From contig DNDP01000423.1 in assembly GCA_003484235.1 (NCBI GenBank), forward strand, positions 642 to 6,754: a DNA stretch of 6,113 bases, written 5' to 3'. Below, piece by piece: positions 1 through 6,113 of this stretch; within the stretch, counting starts at the first letter, position 1; the number at the start of each line of letters is the position of its first letter. Source of the DNA: Verrucomicrobiales bacterium (GTDB lineage: Bacteria > Verrucomicrobiota > Verrucomicrobiia > Limisphaerales > RI-55). The translations under genes were made by a program, and so were the position numbers. The notes under the pieces are model-generated. The model had not been told where the DNA came from and ran no database searches. It worked only from the letters and a program-made list of their open reading frames with translations.

Positions 1-3000
1 TCCAGGAAGTCCTCCTCGCCGGCCAAAGGCACCTCCAGCGTGAGCTCGTGGGCGGTTTCCTTCAGCACCCGTCCGGTGACAAAGCCGCCGTCCTTCAAGG
101 TGAGCGAGACCTGTTCGTAGCCGGGTGCGAACTCGCGGTTCGGCTCGACGATTGCGGCGAGCAGGTATTCGCGGTCCACCCGGCTGCCAAGGCCGGTCAG
201 ATCCGGTCCCGCATCGCCGCCCACCACGCCGGCTTCGGTCGTCACCCTGTGACAGCGCAGGCATTCCGTCTCCGCCTTCTCGAAAAAGATCCGCCGACCG
301 CGCCGGGCGTCGCCGCCGGAGAGCGCGAGCTGCAGTTCGCCCAGCGGCTTGCCGGACAGGGACGCCGTGAGGTTCGCGACCTGCCGCTTCAATTCCTCGT
401 CGTCCCGCGCCCGGGCGGCCGCGAGGACGTCAAGCCGGAGGCTGCCATCAAGGGTTCCCGCCTGCATCTCGGCCAGTGCCGTCGCGAGGAAGCTGTTGAG
501 GTTGGTGCTGGCAACGTTCGACAGGGCACCCAGTGCCGCCTGCATGTGGGAGTTCAATCGGTAGCGTGAAACGAAATTCAGCTCCGCGGCGGCGTCCTCG
601 GGATGGCGGTGGGCGAGAAGCTTCAAAGCCGCCGCATAGACCTCCGGCGGATTCGACGAGGCGTTTAGTGCGGCGCCGAGCGCCTCGTCGAACTGCGGTC
701 CGCCATTATCCGCCAGCATCTCCAGGGCATTGATGCGGGCGTCGGCCGAGCGGCCAAGATCGGTGACCCAGTCCAGCAGCGTCTGTCCATCCAGTTGGAT
801 GCCCAGCGAGCCCGCCAGTTTCAGGGCGCCGGCACGGACCTCGTCGCTGCCTGTCAGCATGCCGGGAAGCTTTTCCCGAAGTGCAACCTTCACCGGCTCG
901 GTGTCACGGGCGGATGGCGTGAGCGGTCGCCACGCACCCACCACGTGGTCGCGGGGATTCGGCTGCGCCCAGTCGCCAAGCAGGCGGATCGCTTCCCGGC
1001 GCATCGCGTCGGTCTGGCGATTGTCCGCGGCAAACGTTGCCAGCTGTGTGACATGAGCCGTTCCGCCGAGACGGAAGTTCGCGTTGAGCACCCGCCGCGC
1101 GAGCCAGGCGTTGGTCAGGGGCCGGTCAATCAACGCAGCGAGCTGCGGCATGGCGGAGTTGATCGGGACGTCGTTGATCGCGCGTGCCGCCTCGACGACC
1201 ACCAGCGGATCGGCGTCATTCAGGTAAACGGCCACCTCGGGACGCTCCAGCCTGCGCAGCGCCACGACGCTGGCCAGCCGGACATCCGCCGAAGTATGCG
1301 CGGCGGCGGCGGTCAGCGTCGGCAGATCGCCAATCAGCTCCAGTGCCCGGATGCCTGCGTAACGGAGGTGCTTGTCGGTCTTTCCATTGCGGGCCAGCAG
1401 CTTGTGGATCGGGTCGACGGCATCGGCATCACGAAGCTTGCCCAGCGCCATGGCGGCGAAGAACTGCACGCGGGGGCTGGGATCGTTCAACGCCCCGGCA
1501 AGCGGTGCGGCGGCGGACTTGACCCGGCCTTCGCCGAGCATCTTCGCAGTCTGCGCCCGAACCTCGGCGTTCCGATCATTCAGCAAGTCCGCCACGCCCT
1601 CCAGCACGCCACCGGCTTTGCGGTGAATCTGCTCCAATCCCCACAGCGCATGGATGCGGGGCAGCAGTTCGCCCTGCTTGCGGGCGGTCTCCGACAGCGT
1701 TGCGGCGGCTCGTTTGTCGGCGAGGGCGAACTGCGCCTCGCGCCGCACATTGAGATTGCCGTGCCCGAGCAGTTCCGCCAGTTCGGCTTCCGGCCGATGG
1801 GAAAAGCCGGCGGTCAACAGTTCGCGCGCGGCCAGCGTGCGCGGATCCGTTTCCGAAGCCGCGCTGAACAGTTTCCATACGCGGCCCTGGTTGTTCAGGT
1901 CCCAGCCGCCGGCCCAGTCGGCGACGAACAGCGCGCCGCCGTCCGGCGCGAAGTCCAGCCCCGTGGCCACGATCGAGGTCAGAAACTTCCGGTCGTCGGC
2001 GACGTCGTAGGTGGCGCCGTTCTGCGCGAGCGTGAAGACGTTCACGGTCGAGCTGCCGGCCGCACCCGTGAACTCCGCCAGCAGGATGCGGCCGCCAAAC
2101 GCTTCGTCCAGCGCGCCGCCCGGATAGAACTTCATCCCGCAGGGACCCGGTCCGACGTGCGCCGCCGGCGGCAGGATCCACGCCGCCTGTTCGGGGAACC
2201 ACAGGTGCCAGAGCCGCTCTTCATTCCACAGCGGGTAGGTGTCTTCGTTGGCGCCCCACATCTTGCCGATCTGGTATTGCCATGAGTTGCGCCAGCCGTA
2301 ATCGGCGCCTTCCACGATGTGCAGCCAGCGCTCGCGATCGCCGTTGTCGCTGTCGTTGTCCGCGGTGAACAGGTCGCCCAGTTCATTGAACACGAACTCG
2401 TGCGGGTTCCGCAGGCCGCGGGCGAACACCTCGAAGTTTTCGCCGCCGGGATCGATGCGGAAGATCGCCCCCTCGTGCGGGTGATGGTTCGAACCGATGT
2501 CGGCAATCGACCAGTAGATGCGGCCATCCGGGCCCATCGTGGGTCCGTGCATGTTGTGGCCGGCGTAGGCGATGTGCACCGCGAACCCGGCGGCGAGTGA
2601 CCGGCGTTGATCGGCCTGCCCGTCCCCGTCGGTATCGGTCAGTTTCCACAAGTCAGGCGCGATGGTGGCATAAACGTCGCGTCCCCGGGCCAGCACTCCG
2701 GCGGCAACATCGGTGACGATCGTGTTGAAGCCCTCGGCAAACACCGTCGACCGGTCCGCGCGTCCGTCACCATCCGTGTCGCGAAGCCTGTGGATGGCCT
2801 CGGACAGGACCGTGAGATCGCGCCAGTCGTGGGAACCGTCGCCGTTCAGGTCGTCCACCCGCCGCCGGTTCTGCGCGCTGTTCTCAGGAGAAAGCCGATC
2901 CCGATAGAAGGCTTCCTTCATGGCGACGTTCGTGAAGGAGAGGTCGTGGTTCAGCCAGTCGGGATTCTGGCGGATGTCGAGGGCGTTGGCCTTCCTCCGT

Positions 3001-3203
3001 CGCGTCTCGGTGACATACACGCTTCCATCGGCATCGACACTGATGGCGACCGGGTTGGCAAACATCGGTTCCGTCGCGAAAGCTTCAGCCCGGAAACCGG
3101 GGGGGACGGGGAACGTCGCCTTCAGCCCGTCGGCGGCTGCCGCTGCGCCGGTGCCTGCGATGAGGCCCGCCACGCAAACCATGAGGAGGGAACGCGAATC
3201 CAT
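1..3203 (-). CDS. PVC-type heme-binding CxxCH protein with dehydrogenase-like propeller and HEAT repeats (3' end cut by window)
   Basis: Large exported protein, probably periplasmic, of the Pirellula/Verrucomicrobium 'membrane-bound dehydrogenase' family; substrate unknown. One frame stays open for 1067 codons to the window edge. Residues 1-24 look like a signal peptide (Arg4, hydrophobic core, Ala-rich end). This favours Met1 over Met8, which would leave no positive charge. No Shine-Dalgarno sequence is visible at either. Residues ~30-445 form a glucose/sorbosone-dehydrogenase-like propeller with typical stretches GPDGRIYWS (224-232), GLRNPHEF (263-270) and EGADYGWRN (298-306). Asp-rich calcium-type loops lie at 118-129, 142-150 and 190-198. 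Residues ~455-930 are helical HEAT-like repeats, e.g. 541-560 and 572-604. A cytochrome-c-like domain starts near 963, with heme motif CLRCH at 981-985 (bases 249-263) followed by GPDLTGLGSR. By comparison with the family some tens of residues are missing, including the expected distal Met ligand. Family and export are secure; catalysis is inferred. Confidence 0.95.
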   Translation of the reverse strand, partial: MDSRSLLMVCVAGLIAGTGAAAAADGLKATFPVPPGFRAEAFATEPMFANPVAISVDADGSVYVTETRRRKANALDIRQNPDWLNHDLSFTNVAMKEAFYRDRLSPENSAQNRRRVDDLNGDGSHDWRDLTVLSEAIHRLRDTDGDGRADRSTVFAEGFNTIVTDVAAGVLARGRDVYATIAPDLWKLTDTDGDGQADQRRSLAAGFAVHIAYAGHNMHGPTMGPDGRIYWSIADIGSNHHPHEGAIFRIDPGGENFEVFARGLRNPHEFVFNELGDLFTADNDSDNGDRERWLHIVEGADYGWRNSWQYQIGKMWGANEDTYPLWNEERLWHLWFPEQAAWILPPAAHVGPGPCGMKFYPGGALDEAFGGRILLAEFTGAAGSSTVNVFTLAQNGATYDVADDRKFLTSIVATGLDFAPDGGALFVADWAGGWDLNNQGRVWKLFSAASETDPRTLAARELLTAGFSHRPEAELAELLGHGNLNVRREAQFALADKRAAATLSETARKQGELLPRIHALWGLEQIHRKAGGVLEGVADLLNDRNAEVRAQTAKMLGEGRVKSAAAPLAGALNDPSPRVQFFAAMALGKLRDADAVDPIHKLLARNGKTDKHLRYAGIRALELIGDLPTLTAAAAHTSADVRLASVVALRRLERPEVAVYLNDADPLVVVEAARAINDVPINSAMPQLAALIDRPLTNAWLARRVLNANFRLGGTAHVTQLATFAADNRQTDAMRREAIRLLGDWAQPNPRDHVVGAWRPLTPSARDTEPVKVALREKLPGMLTGSDEVRAGALKLAGSLGIQLDGQTLLDWVTDLGRSADARINALEMLADNGGPQFDEALGAALNASSNPPEVYAAALKLLAHRHPEDAAAELNFVSRYRLNSHMQAALGALSNVASTNLNSFLATALAEMQAGTLDGSLRLDVLAAARARDDEELKRQVANLTASLSGKPLGELQLALSGGDARRGRRIFFEKAETECLRCHRVTTEAGVVGGDAGPDLTGLGSRVDREYLLAAIVEPNREFAPGYEQVSLTLKDGGFVTGRVLKETAHELTLEVPLAGEEDFL

Positions 3204-3265
3204 GCCCAATGACTACAGTCACCGGTGCGGAATTCAAGGCGGGAGGTCCTGATGTTGTCGGCCGT
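3204..3265. other. 62-base spacer between helicase and heme-protein genes, with two abutting small palindromes
   Basis: The spacer contains TGACTACAGTCA (3210-3221, 5-base arms around 2 bases), immediately followed by and overlapping CACCGGTG (3220-3227), a perfect 8-base palindrome. These lie only 7 to 24 bases upstream of the heme-protein start codon. There is no stem followed by a T-run after the helicase stop on the minus strand, so I see no intrinsic terminator and read-through from the helicase gene is plausible. I see no clear -35/-10 pair and no Shine-Dalgarno sequence. The palindromes could be an operator, but sites this short also occur by chance. Confidence 0.3.
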
Positions 3266-5341
3266 TCAGGCGAGCTTCACCTTCACCTTGCGGCCGCCGA
3301 TGCCGGAACGGTTCAGCTTGGCGACAATGGCGTTGGCGTGCTCGGCGGACACTTCGACGAAGAGGTGCTTCTCACGCAGGTCCACCTTGCCGACCACCTT
3401 GGCGGGCAGTCCGGTCTCGCCCATGATCGCGTTGACGACATCCGTGTCCGCCAACCCGGCCGTGACGCCGGCGTTCATGTGCAGGCGCGTCAGGCCCTCT
3501 GGCTTGGCATGCTTCGGCTTTTTCGCGGGTGTTGGAGCCGGGCCCTGAGCTGGTGTCGGCGCCGGAGCCGTGACCTCCGGACTGCTGGGAACGGTTGGCT
3601 TGGACGGGCGAACAGGAGTCGGAACGGGAGTGGGAGTGGGTGGTGAAGCAGGGGAGCCGCTGGAAGTGTCCTGCGTGCTGGCCGGAGTGCCGGCCGGCGC
3701 ATGGGATTTGACGGGCTTGGCGGCGGGTGGTGCCGGTGGTTTCACGGGACGCAACGGCCGTTCAATCGGTTTGCGGAACTCAGGACGCTCGGCGCGCCGG
3801 TCATCGCGCGGGCCTCGGTCGAAGCGGTCGTCGGGTCGCGGACTGCGGACATCACGTGGATAGTCACGGTCGAATCCACCACGGCGTTCCGGTCCCCGCT
3901 CGTAGCCGCCGCGGTCGCGGTCGTAGCCGCGTGGTTCCCTCGGAGCCGGCCGTTCGCGCTCGAATCCGCGCTCGCGGGGAGCCGCTCGTTCGCCCGACGG
4001 ACTGCCAATTCCGGGGCGGTCTGCCGGCACCTTGCCGCTGGCGGGGGCTTCGTCGCCCTCCTGCAGCAGGTGCAGCAGCGCGGAGGCGATGTCGGTCGAG
4101 GTGAAGCCCTCCTCCAGCAGGCGTTCCACCATGTGGTCGCGCCGCGGGTATTTCCCGGCCTGCAACGTTTCCCGAACCTTGTTCACGACGAAGTTGCTCC
4201 GCGCCTCGTCCACCTCCTCGAGGGTCGGCACCCTGCCGCGGTGAACCCGCGTGTTGGTGTAGCGCTCGATGTTGCGGATCTGGAAGAGCTCACGGCCGGA
4301 GACGAACGAGATGGCCCGGCCACTGCGGCCAGCACGGCCGGTGCGGCCGATGCGGTGCACGTAATCCTCCACGTCATACGGCAGGTCATAGTTGAACACC
4401 ACCTGCACGTCGTCCACGTCGATCCCGCGGGCGGCGACGTCGGTGGCGACGAGGAACTCGAGCCCCGACTTGCGGAAGCGGTTCATCACGCGGTCGCGCT
4501 GGGCCTGGTTCATGTCGCCGTGCAGCCGGTCGGCCAGGTAGCCCTGCGCCTCGAGCTGTTCGACAAGTTCGTCCACCATCCGCTTGGTGTTGCAGAAGAT
4601 GATGCCCAGCTTGAGGTCGTGGATGTCGATGAGCCGCGTCAGCAGCTCGACCTTGAACCGGCGGTCCACCTCGTAATAGACCTGCTCGACGGTCGGCACG
4701 GTGAGGGACTTCTGCTCGATCTGCACGTTCACCGGCTCGCGGGCGAACTTCTCGATCAGCAGCTTGATCGGGCGCGGCATGGTGGCCGAGAAGAAGACCG
4801 TCTGCCGCTCGGCCGGCACGCCCAGCAGGATCTTCTCGATGTCCTCGCGGAAGCCCATGTCGAGCATCACGTCCGCCTCGTCGAGGATGATCATCTTCAG
4901 CTGATCGAGCCGGAGGCTGCCGCGGTCGAGATGGTCCATCACCCGGCCGGGCGTCCCGATGACGATCTGCGCACCCTGCTTGAGACCGTAGAACTGCCGT
5001 TCGTAGGACTGGCCGCCGTAGATCGGCAGGGAAATGATGCCGCGCTTGAAGAACGCCAGCTTGTGGACCTCCTCGGAGACCTGCACCGCCAGCTCGCGCG
5101 TCGGGCAGAGCACCAGCACCTGCACCGCCTTGACGTGGGGATCGGTCCGTTCGATGGCCGGCACCGCAAAGGCCGCGGTCTTGCCGGAGCCGGTCTGGGA
5201 TTGACCGACGATGTCCTTGCCGGAGAGCAGCACGGGGATCGCCTCGGCCTGGATGGGCGAGGCCTGTTCGAAGCCCAGCTTGTCGATGGCCTTCAGCAGT
5301 TCGGGTGAAAGGCCGAGTTCGGAAAACAATTTCGGAGTCAT
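3266..5341 (-). CDS. DEAD-box ATP-dependent RNA helicase, DeaD/CsdA-like, with DbpA-type RNA-binding domain
   Basis: Cytoplasmic helicase that uses ATP to unwind or remodel short RNA duplexes; DeaD/CsdA relatives act in ribosome assembly, mRNA decay and cold adaptation. The 691 residues carry every core motif: Q motif GFEQASPIQ (23-31), Walker A SQTGSGKT (48-55), PTRELA (80-85), GG (109-110), TPGR (130-133), DEAD (154-157), SAT (185-187), IIFCNTK (247-253), ATDVAARGID (299-308) and HRIGRTGRAGR (329-339). Residues ~350-428 resemble the helical region after the core in DeaD. Residues ~430-613 are low-complexity: Arg/Asp/Gly-rich with aromatics to ~530, then Pro/Thr/Ala-rich. Residues 616-691 match the DbpA/CsdA C-terminal RNA-binding fold, with GETGLPAKVVGKVDL and HLFVEV. 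The ATG at 5341 is chosen because MTPKLFSELGLSPELL is the canonical family start. The frame stays open 102 codons further upstream, but that stretch overlaps the glycosylase gene and has no helicase character. Length is near that of CsdA (629). Helicase identity is certain; DeaD orthology is inferred, so no symbol is given. Confidence 0.97.
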   Translation of the reverse strand: MTPKLFSELGLSPELLKAIDKLGFEQASPIQAEAIPVLLSGKDIVGQSQTGSGKTAAFAVPAIERTDPHVKAVQVLVLCPTRELAVQVSEEVHKLAFFKRGIISLPIYGGQSYERQFYGLKQGAQIVIGTPGRVMDHLDRGSLRLDQLKMIILDEADVMLDMGFREDIEKILLGVPAERQTVFFSATMPRPIKLLIEKFAREPVNVQIEQKSLTVPTVEQVYYEVDRRFKVELLTRLIDIHDLKLGIIFCNTKRMVDELVEQLEAQGYLADRLHGDMNQAQRDRVMNRFRKSGLEFLVATDVAARGIDVDDVQVVFNYDLPYDVEDYVHRIGRTGRAGRSGRAISFVSGRELFQIRNIERYTNTRVHRGRVPTLEEVDEARSNFVVNKVRETLQAGKYPRRDHMVERLLEEGFTSTDIASALLHLLQEGDEAPASGKVPADRPGIGSPSGERAAPRERGFERERPAPREPRGYDRDRGGYERGPERRGGFDRDYPRDVRSPRPDDRFDRGPRDDRRAERPEFRKPIERPLRPVKPPAPPAAKPVKSHAPAGTPASTQDTSSGSPASPPTPTPVPTPVRPSKPTVPSSPEVTAPAPTPAQGPAPTPAKKPKHAKPEGLTRLHMNAGVTAGLADTDVVNAIMGETGLPAKVVGKVDLREKHLFVEVSAEHANAIVAKLNRSGIGGRKVKVKLA
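3503..4054 (-). other. Low-complexity coding segment: disordered RNA-binding-type linker of the helicase
   Basis: This segment encodes helicase residues 430-613. The first half has repeated aromatic-plus-charge units such as GFERER (459-464), GYDRDRGGYERG (472-483) and GGFDRDY (488-494), resembling RGG/RD-rich tails of RNA-binding proteins. The second half is Pro/Thr/Ala/Val-rich: PTPTPVPTPV (568-577) comes from near-repeated ACT CCC-type codons (plus-strand 3615-3644), and PAPTPA occurs twice (593-598 and 601-606). The reading frame is intact throughout, so this is a linker between core and RNA-binding domain, not decay. Confidence 0.85.
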
Positions 5342-5484
5342 GACTTCAACGGATCGCGGAACCAAACGAGCGGGGGACCCTACCGAAAGGTTGAGGGGGG
5401 TGTTAGTGAAATTTTTGCCGGAAGACCCTGCGGTCCGGAGAGCCGCGTGCCATTCGGACCACCGGCAGGGAGCGGAGCCGAGGT
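5342..5484 (-). other. 143-base spacer / leader upstream of the helicase gene
   Basis: This is the only sizeable non-coding stretch. On the minus strand it begins after the glycosylase stop codon, holds the bulged hairpin listed separately, then an A/T-rich patch (CAAAAATTTCAC, near 5406-5417), then a C-rich run and finally the helicase ATG. No purine-rich Shine-Dalgarno sequence precedes the ATG; the bases just upstream read CGTTGAAGTC. I cannot identify a confident -35/-10 pair, although the A/T patch is the most likely promoter location in otherwise GC-rich DNA. Confidence 0.4.
5426..5470 (-). promoter_or_regulatory. Bulged 12-bp hairpin in the helicase leader (function unknown)
   Basis: On the minus strand CCCTGC, a 4-base bulge CGGT and GGTCCG pair exactly with CGGACC-GCAGGG across a 17-base loop (plus-strand arms 5426-5437 versus 5455-5460 and 5465-5470). 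Twelve pairs, most of them G-C, make a stable RNA structure. TCTTCCGGCAAAAATTTC follows instead of a T-run, so it does not look like a standard intrinsic terminator. It sits about 85 bases before the helicase start and 14 bases after the glycosylase stop. It could be a 3'-end stabiliser, a processing site or part of a helicase leader; the sequence does not decide. Confidence 0.35.
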
Positions 5485-6113
5485 TCAACGCGGCCGCCCG
5501 GGCAGCAGGGTTTGCAAAGGACACGAGTCGCAAAGGGCCTTGCGAGGTCGGCAGCACGCCTTGCCGATCATGACCAGTTGCGCATGGTAATCGCGCCAGT
5601 AGTCGAGCCTCTCCGCAGCGGGTTCGTGACTGAGTGCGGACTCGCACAGGGCCTTCAGAGACTCATATGTCTCCGGGGTGTTGCCCTTCGCATCGGAAGC
5701 TGCCCTCTCATTTTTCCGGGATGCACGTCTTCCCCGCCTGACGGCCTGCCACCAGCCGTGCCGCTCGAAGATGCGTTTGGTGTAGGCGTCGATGACGAAG
5801 CTGTGGTGGGTGCCGGCGTAGAGGAGGATGCTGTCGGCGGTTTCGCGGCCGATGCCGTTGATGGCCAGCAGTCGTTCCCGCACCGCCTCCGTTTCGCCGG
5901 CAAGCATGCATTCGAGTGATGCGTCAAACTCCGTGACCAGGACGCTGAGGAAGTTTCGCAGCCGACGGGCCTTGATGTTGAAGTAGCCGGCCGGCCTGAG
6001 AAGTTCGGCGAGCCTTCGTTCCGGCAGCGCATACAGAGTGCGGGGTTCCAGCACCCGCTCGCGCTTCAGGTTGGCGATGGCTTTCTCAACGTTCGTCCAC
6101 GCGGTGTTCTGGG
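5485..6113 (-). CDS. Endonuclease III-like HhH-GPD DNA glycosylase (5' end outside window)
   Basis: Base-excision-repair enzyme that flips out and removes a damaged base from DNA. The visible 208 residues begin at QNTAWTNVEKAIANLK, the conserved helix of endonuclease III-like proteins, so the real start lies beyond the right edge; the in-frame GTG at 6054 is internal. Fragment numbering: helix-hairpin-helix INGIGRETADSILLYA (84-99) and catalytic-type Asp108 in FVIDAYTKRIF. Glu90 sits where E. coli Nth has catalytic Lys120, as in MagIII-type 3-methyladenine glycosylases, suggesting a glycosylase without lyase activity. The tail has Cys187, Cys194 and Cys197 in C-x6-C-x2-C spacing, but the fourth iron-sulfur cysteine is replaced by Leu203. 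A basic Arg/Lys-rich insertion lies at 124-143 between the HhH core and the last helices. The gene is followed 143 bases later by the helicase gene on the same strand. Superfamily is certain; the lesion removed is unknown. Confidence 0.93.
   Translation of the reverse strand, partial: QNTAWTNVEKAIANLKRERVLEPRTLYALPERRLAELLRPAGYFNIKARRLRNFLSVLVTEFDASLECMLAGETEAVRERLLAINGIGRETADSILLYAGTHHSFVIDAYTKRIFERHGWWQAVRRGRRASRKNERAASDAKGNTPETYESLKALCESALSHEPAAERLDYWRDYHAQLVMIGKACCRPRKALCDSCPLQTLLPGRPR

Noticed and set aside
795..2285. Long open frame of 496 codons on the plus strand.
   Set aside because: It is antisense to the well-supported heme-protein gene. The translation is Arg/Gly/Val-rich with no family resemblance, as expected from the complement of GC-rich codons.
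1576..2649. Shorter minus-strand open frames (208, 131 and 88 codons) inside the heme-protein gene, hinting at broken small genes.
   Set aside because: A single other frame on the same strand is open from 3203 to the window edge and encodes the recognisable protein continuously; these are frame shadows.
3180..3182. Alternative start of the heme protein at the second Met (residue 8).
   Set aside because: It would remove the only basic residue before the hydrophobic signal core, and it has no ribosome-binding site to favour it. The first ATG is preferred but not proven.
3701..5308. Open frame of 535 codons on the plus strand opposite the helicase.
   Set aside because: The translation (His, Val, Asp, Leu and Arg-rich) mirrors conserved helicase codons; no motif or start signal supports it.
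5426..5470. Calling the leader hairpin an intrinsic terminator of the glycosylase gene.
   Set aside because: No T-run follows on the minus strand (TCTTCCGGCAAAAATTTC), and the loop is long for a terminator.
5342..5647. Possible 102-residue N-terminal extension of the helicase (open frame from a GTG at 5647).
   Set aside because: It overlaps the glycosylase 3' end in another frame, is Ala/Arg-rich with no recognisable fold, and the canonical helicase start begins at the ATG at 5341.
1..6113. A shared pathway or defence system formed by glycosylase, helicase and heme protein.
   Set aside because: The helicase is of an ordinary DeaD type, the glycosylase is of a housekeeping repair family and the third protein is exported. 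There is no gene overlap, toxin, nuclease-effector or mobile-element signature to link them.

Overview
The window is GC-rich bacterial DNA with three genes, all on the minus strand and read from the right edge to the left. The leftmost gene encodes a secreted protein of the Planctomycetes-Verrucomicrobia (PVC) type: a sugar-dehydrogenase-like propeller, a HEAT-repeat middle and a CxxCH heme-binding domain. This architecture is known almost only from that superphylum. It points to a Verrucomicrobiota genome (most likely) or a planctomycete; nothing in the window decides between them.

Layout in transcription order. (1) 6113-5485: the C-terminal 208 residues of an endonuclease III-like HhH-GPD DNA glycosylase; its 5' end lies outside the window. 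It has Glu where the lyase subfamily has the catalytic Lys, and only three of the four iron-sulfur cysteines. (2) 5484-5342: a 143-base spacer with a strong bulged hairpin but no clear terminator. (3) 5341-3266: a complete 691-residue DEAD-box RNA helicase of the DeaD/CsdA kind, with all core motifs, a roughly 180-residue disordered Arg/Asp then Pro/Thr-rich linker, and a C-terminal DbpA-type RNA-binding domain. (4) 3265-3204: a 62-base spacer with two small abutting palindromes. (5) 3203-1: the PVC-type heme protein, 1067 residues visible, cut by the left edge inside its cytochrome-like domain.

The three products act in different places: base-excision repair on DNA, RNA remodelling in the cytoplasm, and an exported redox or binding protein. 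Same orientation and short spacers allow co-transcription, especially of the helicase and heme-protein genes, but nothing indicates one shared pathway. I see no mobile element, CRISPR array, tRNA or rRNA. Apart from the two spacers the window is coding throughout. The long open frames on the plus strand opposite the heme-protein and helicase genes are shadows of GC-rich codons. I did not find a convincing new multi-gene system; the points worth a second look are within individual proteins and in the helicase leader.
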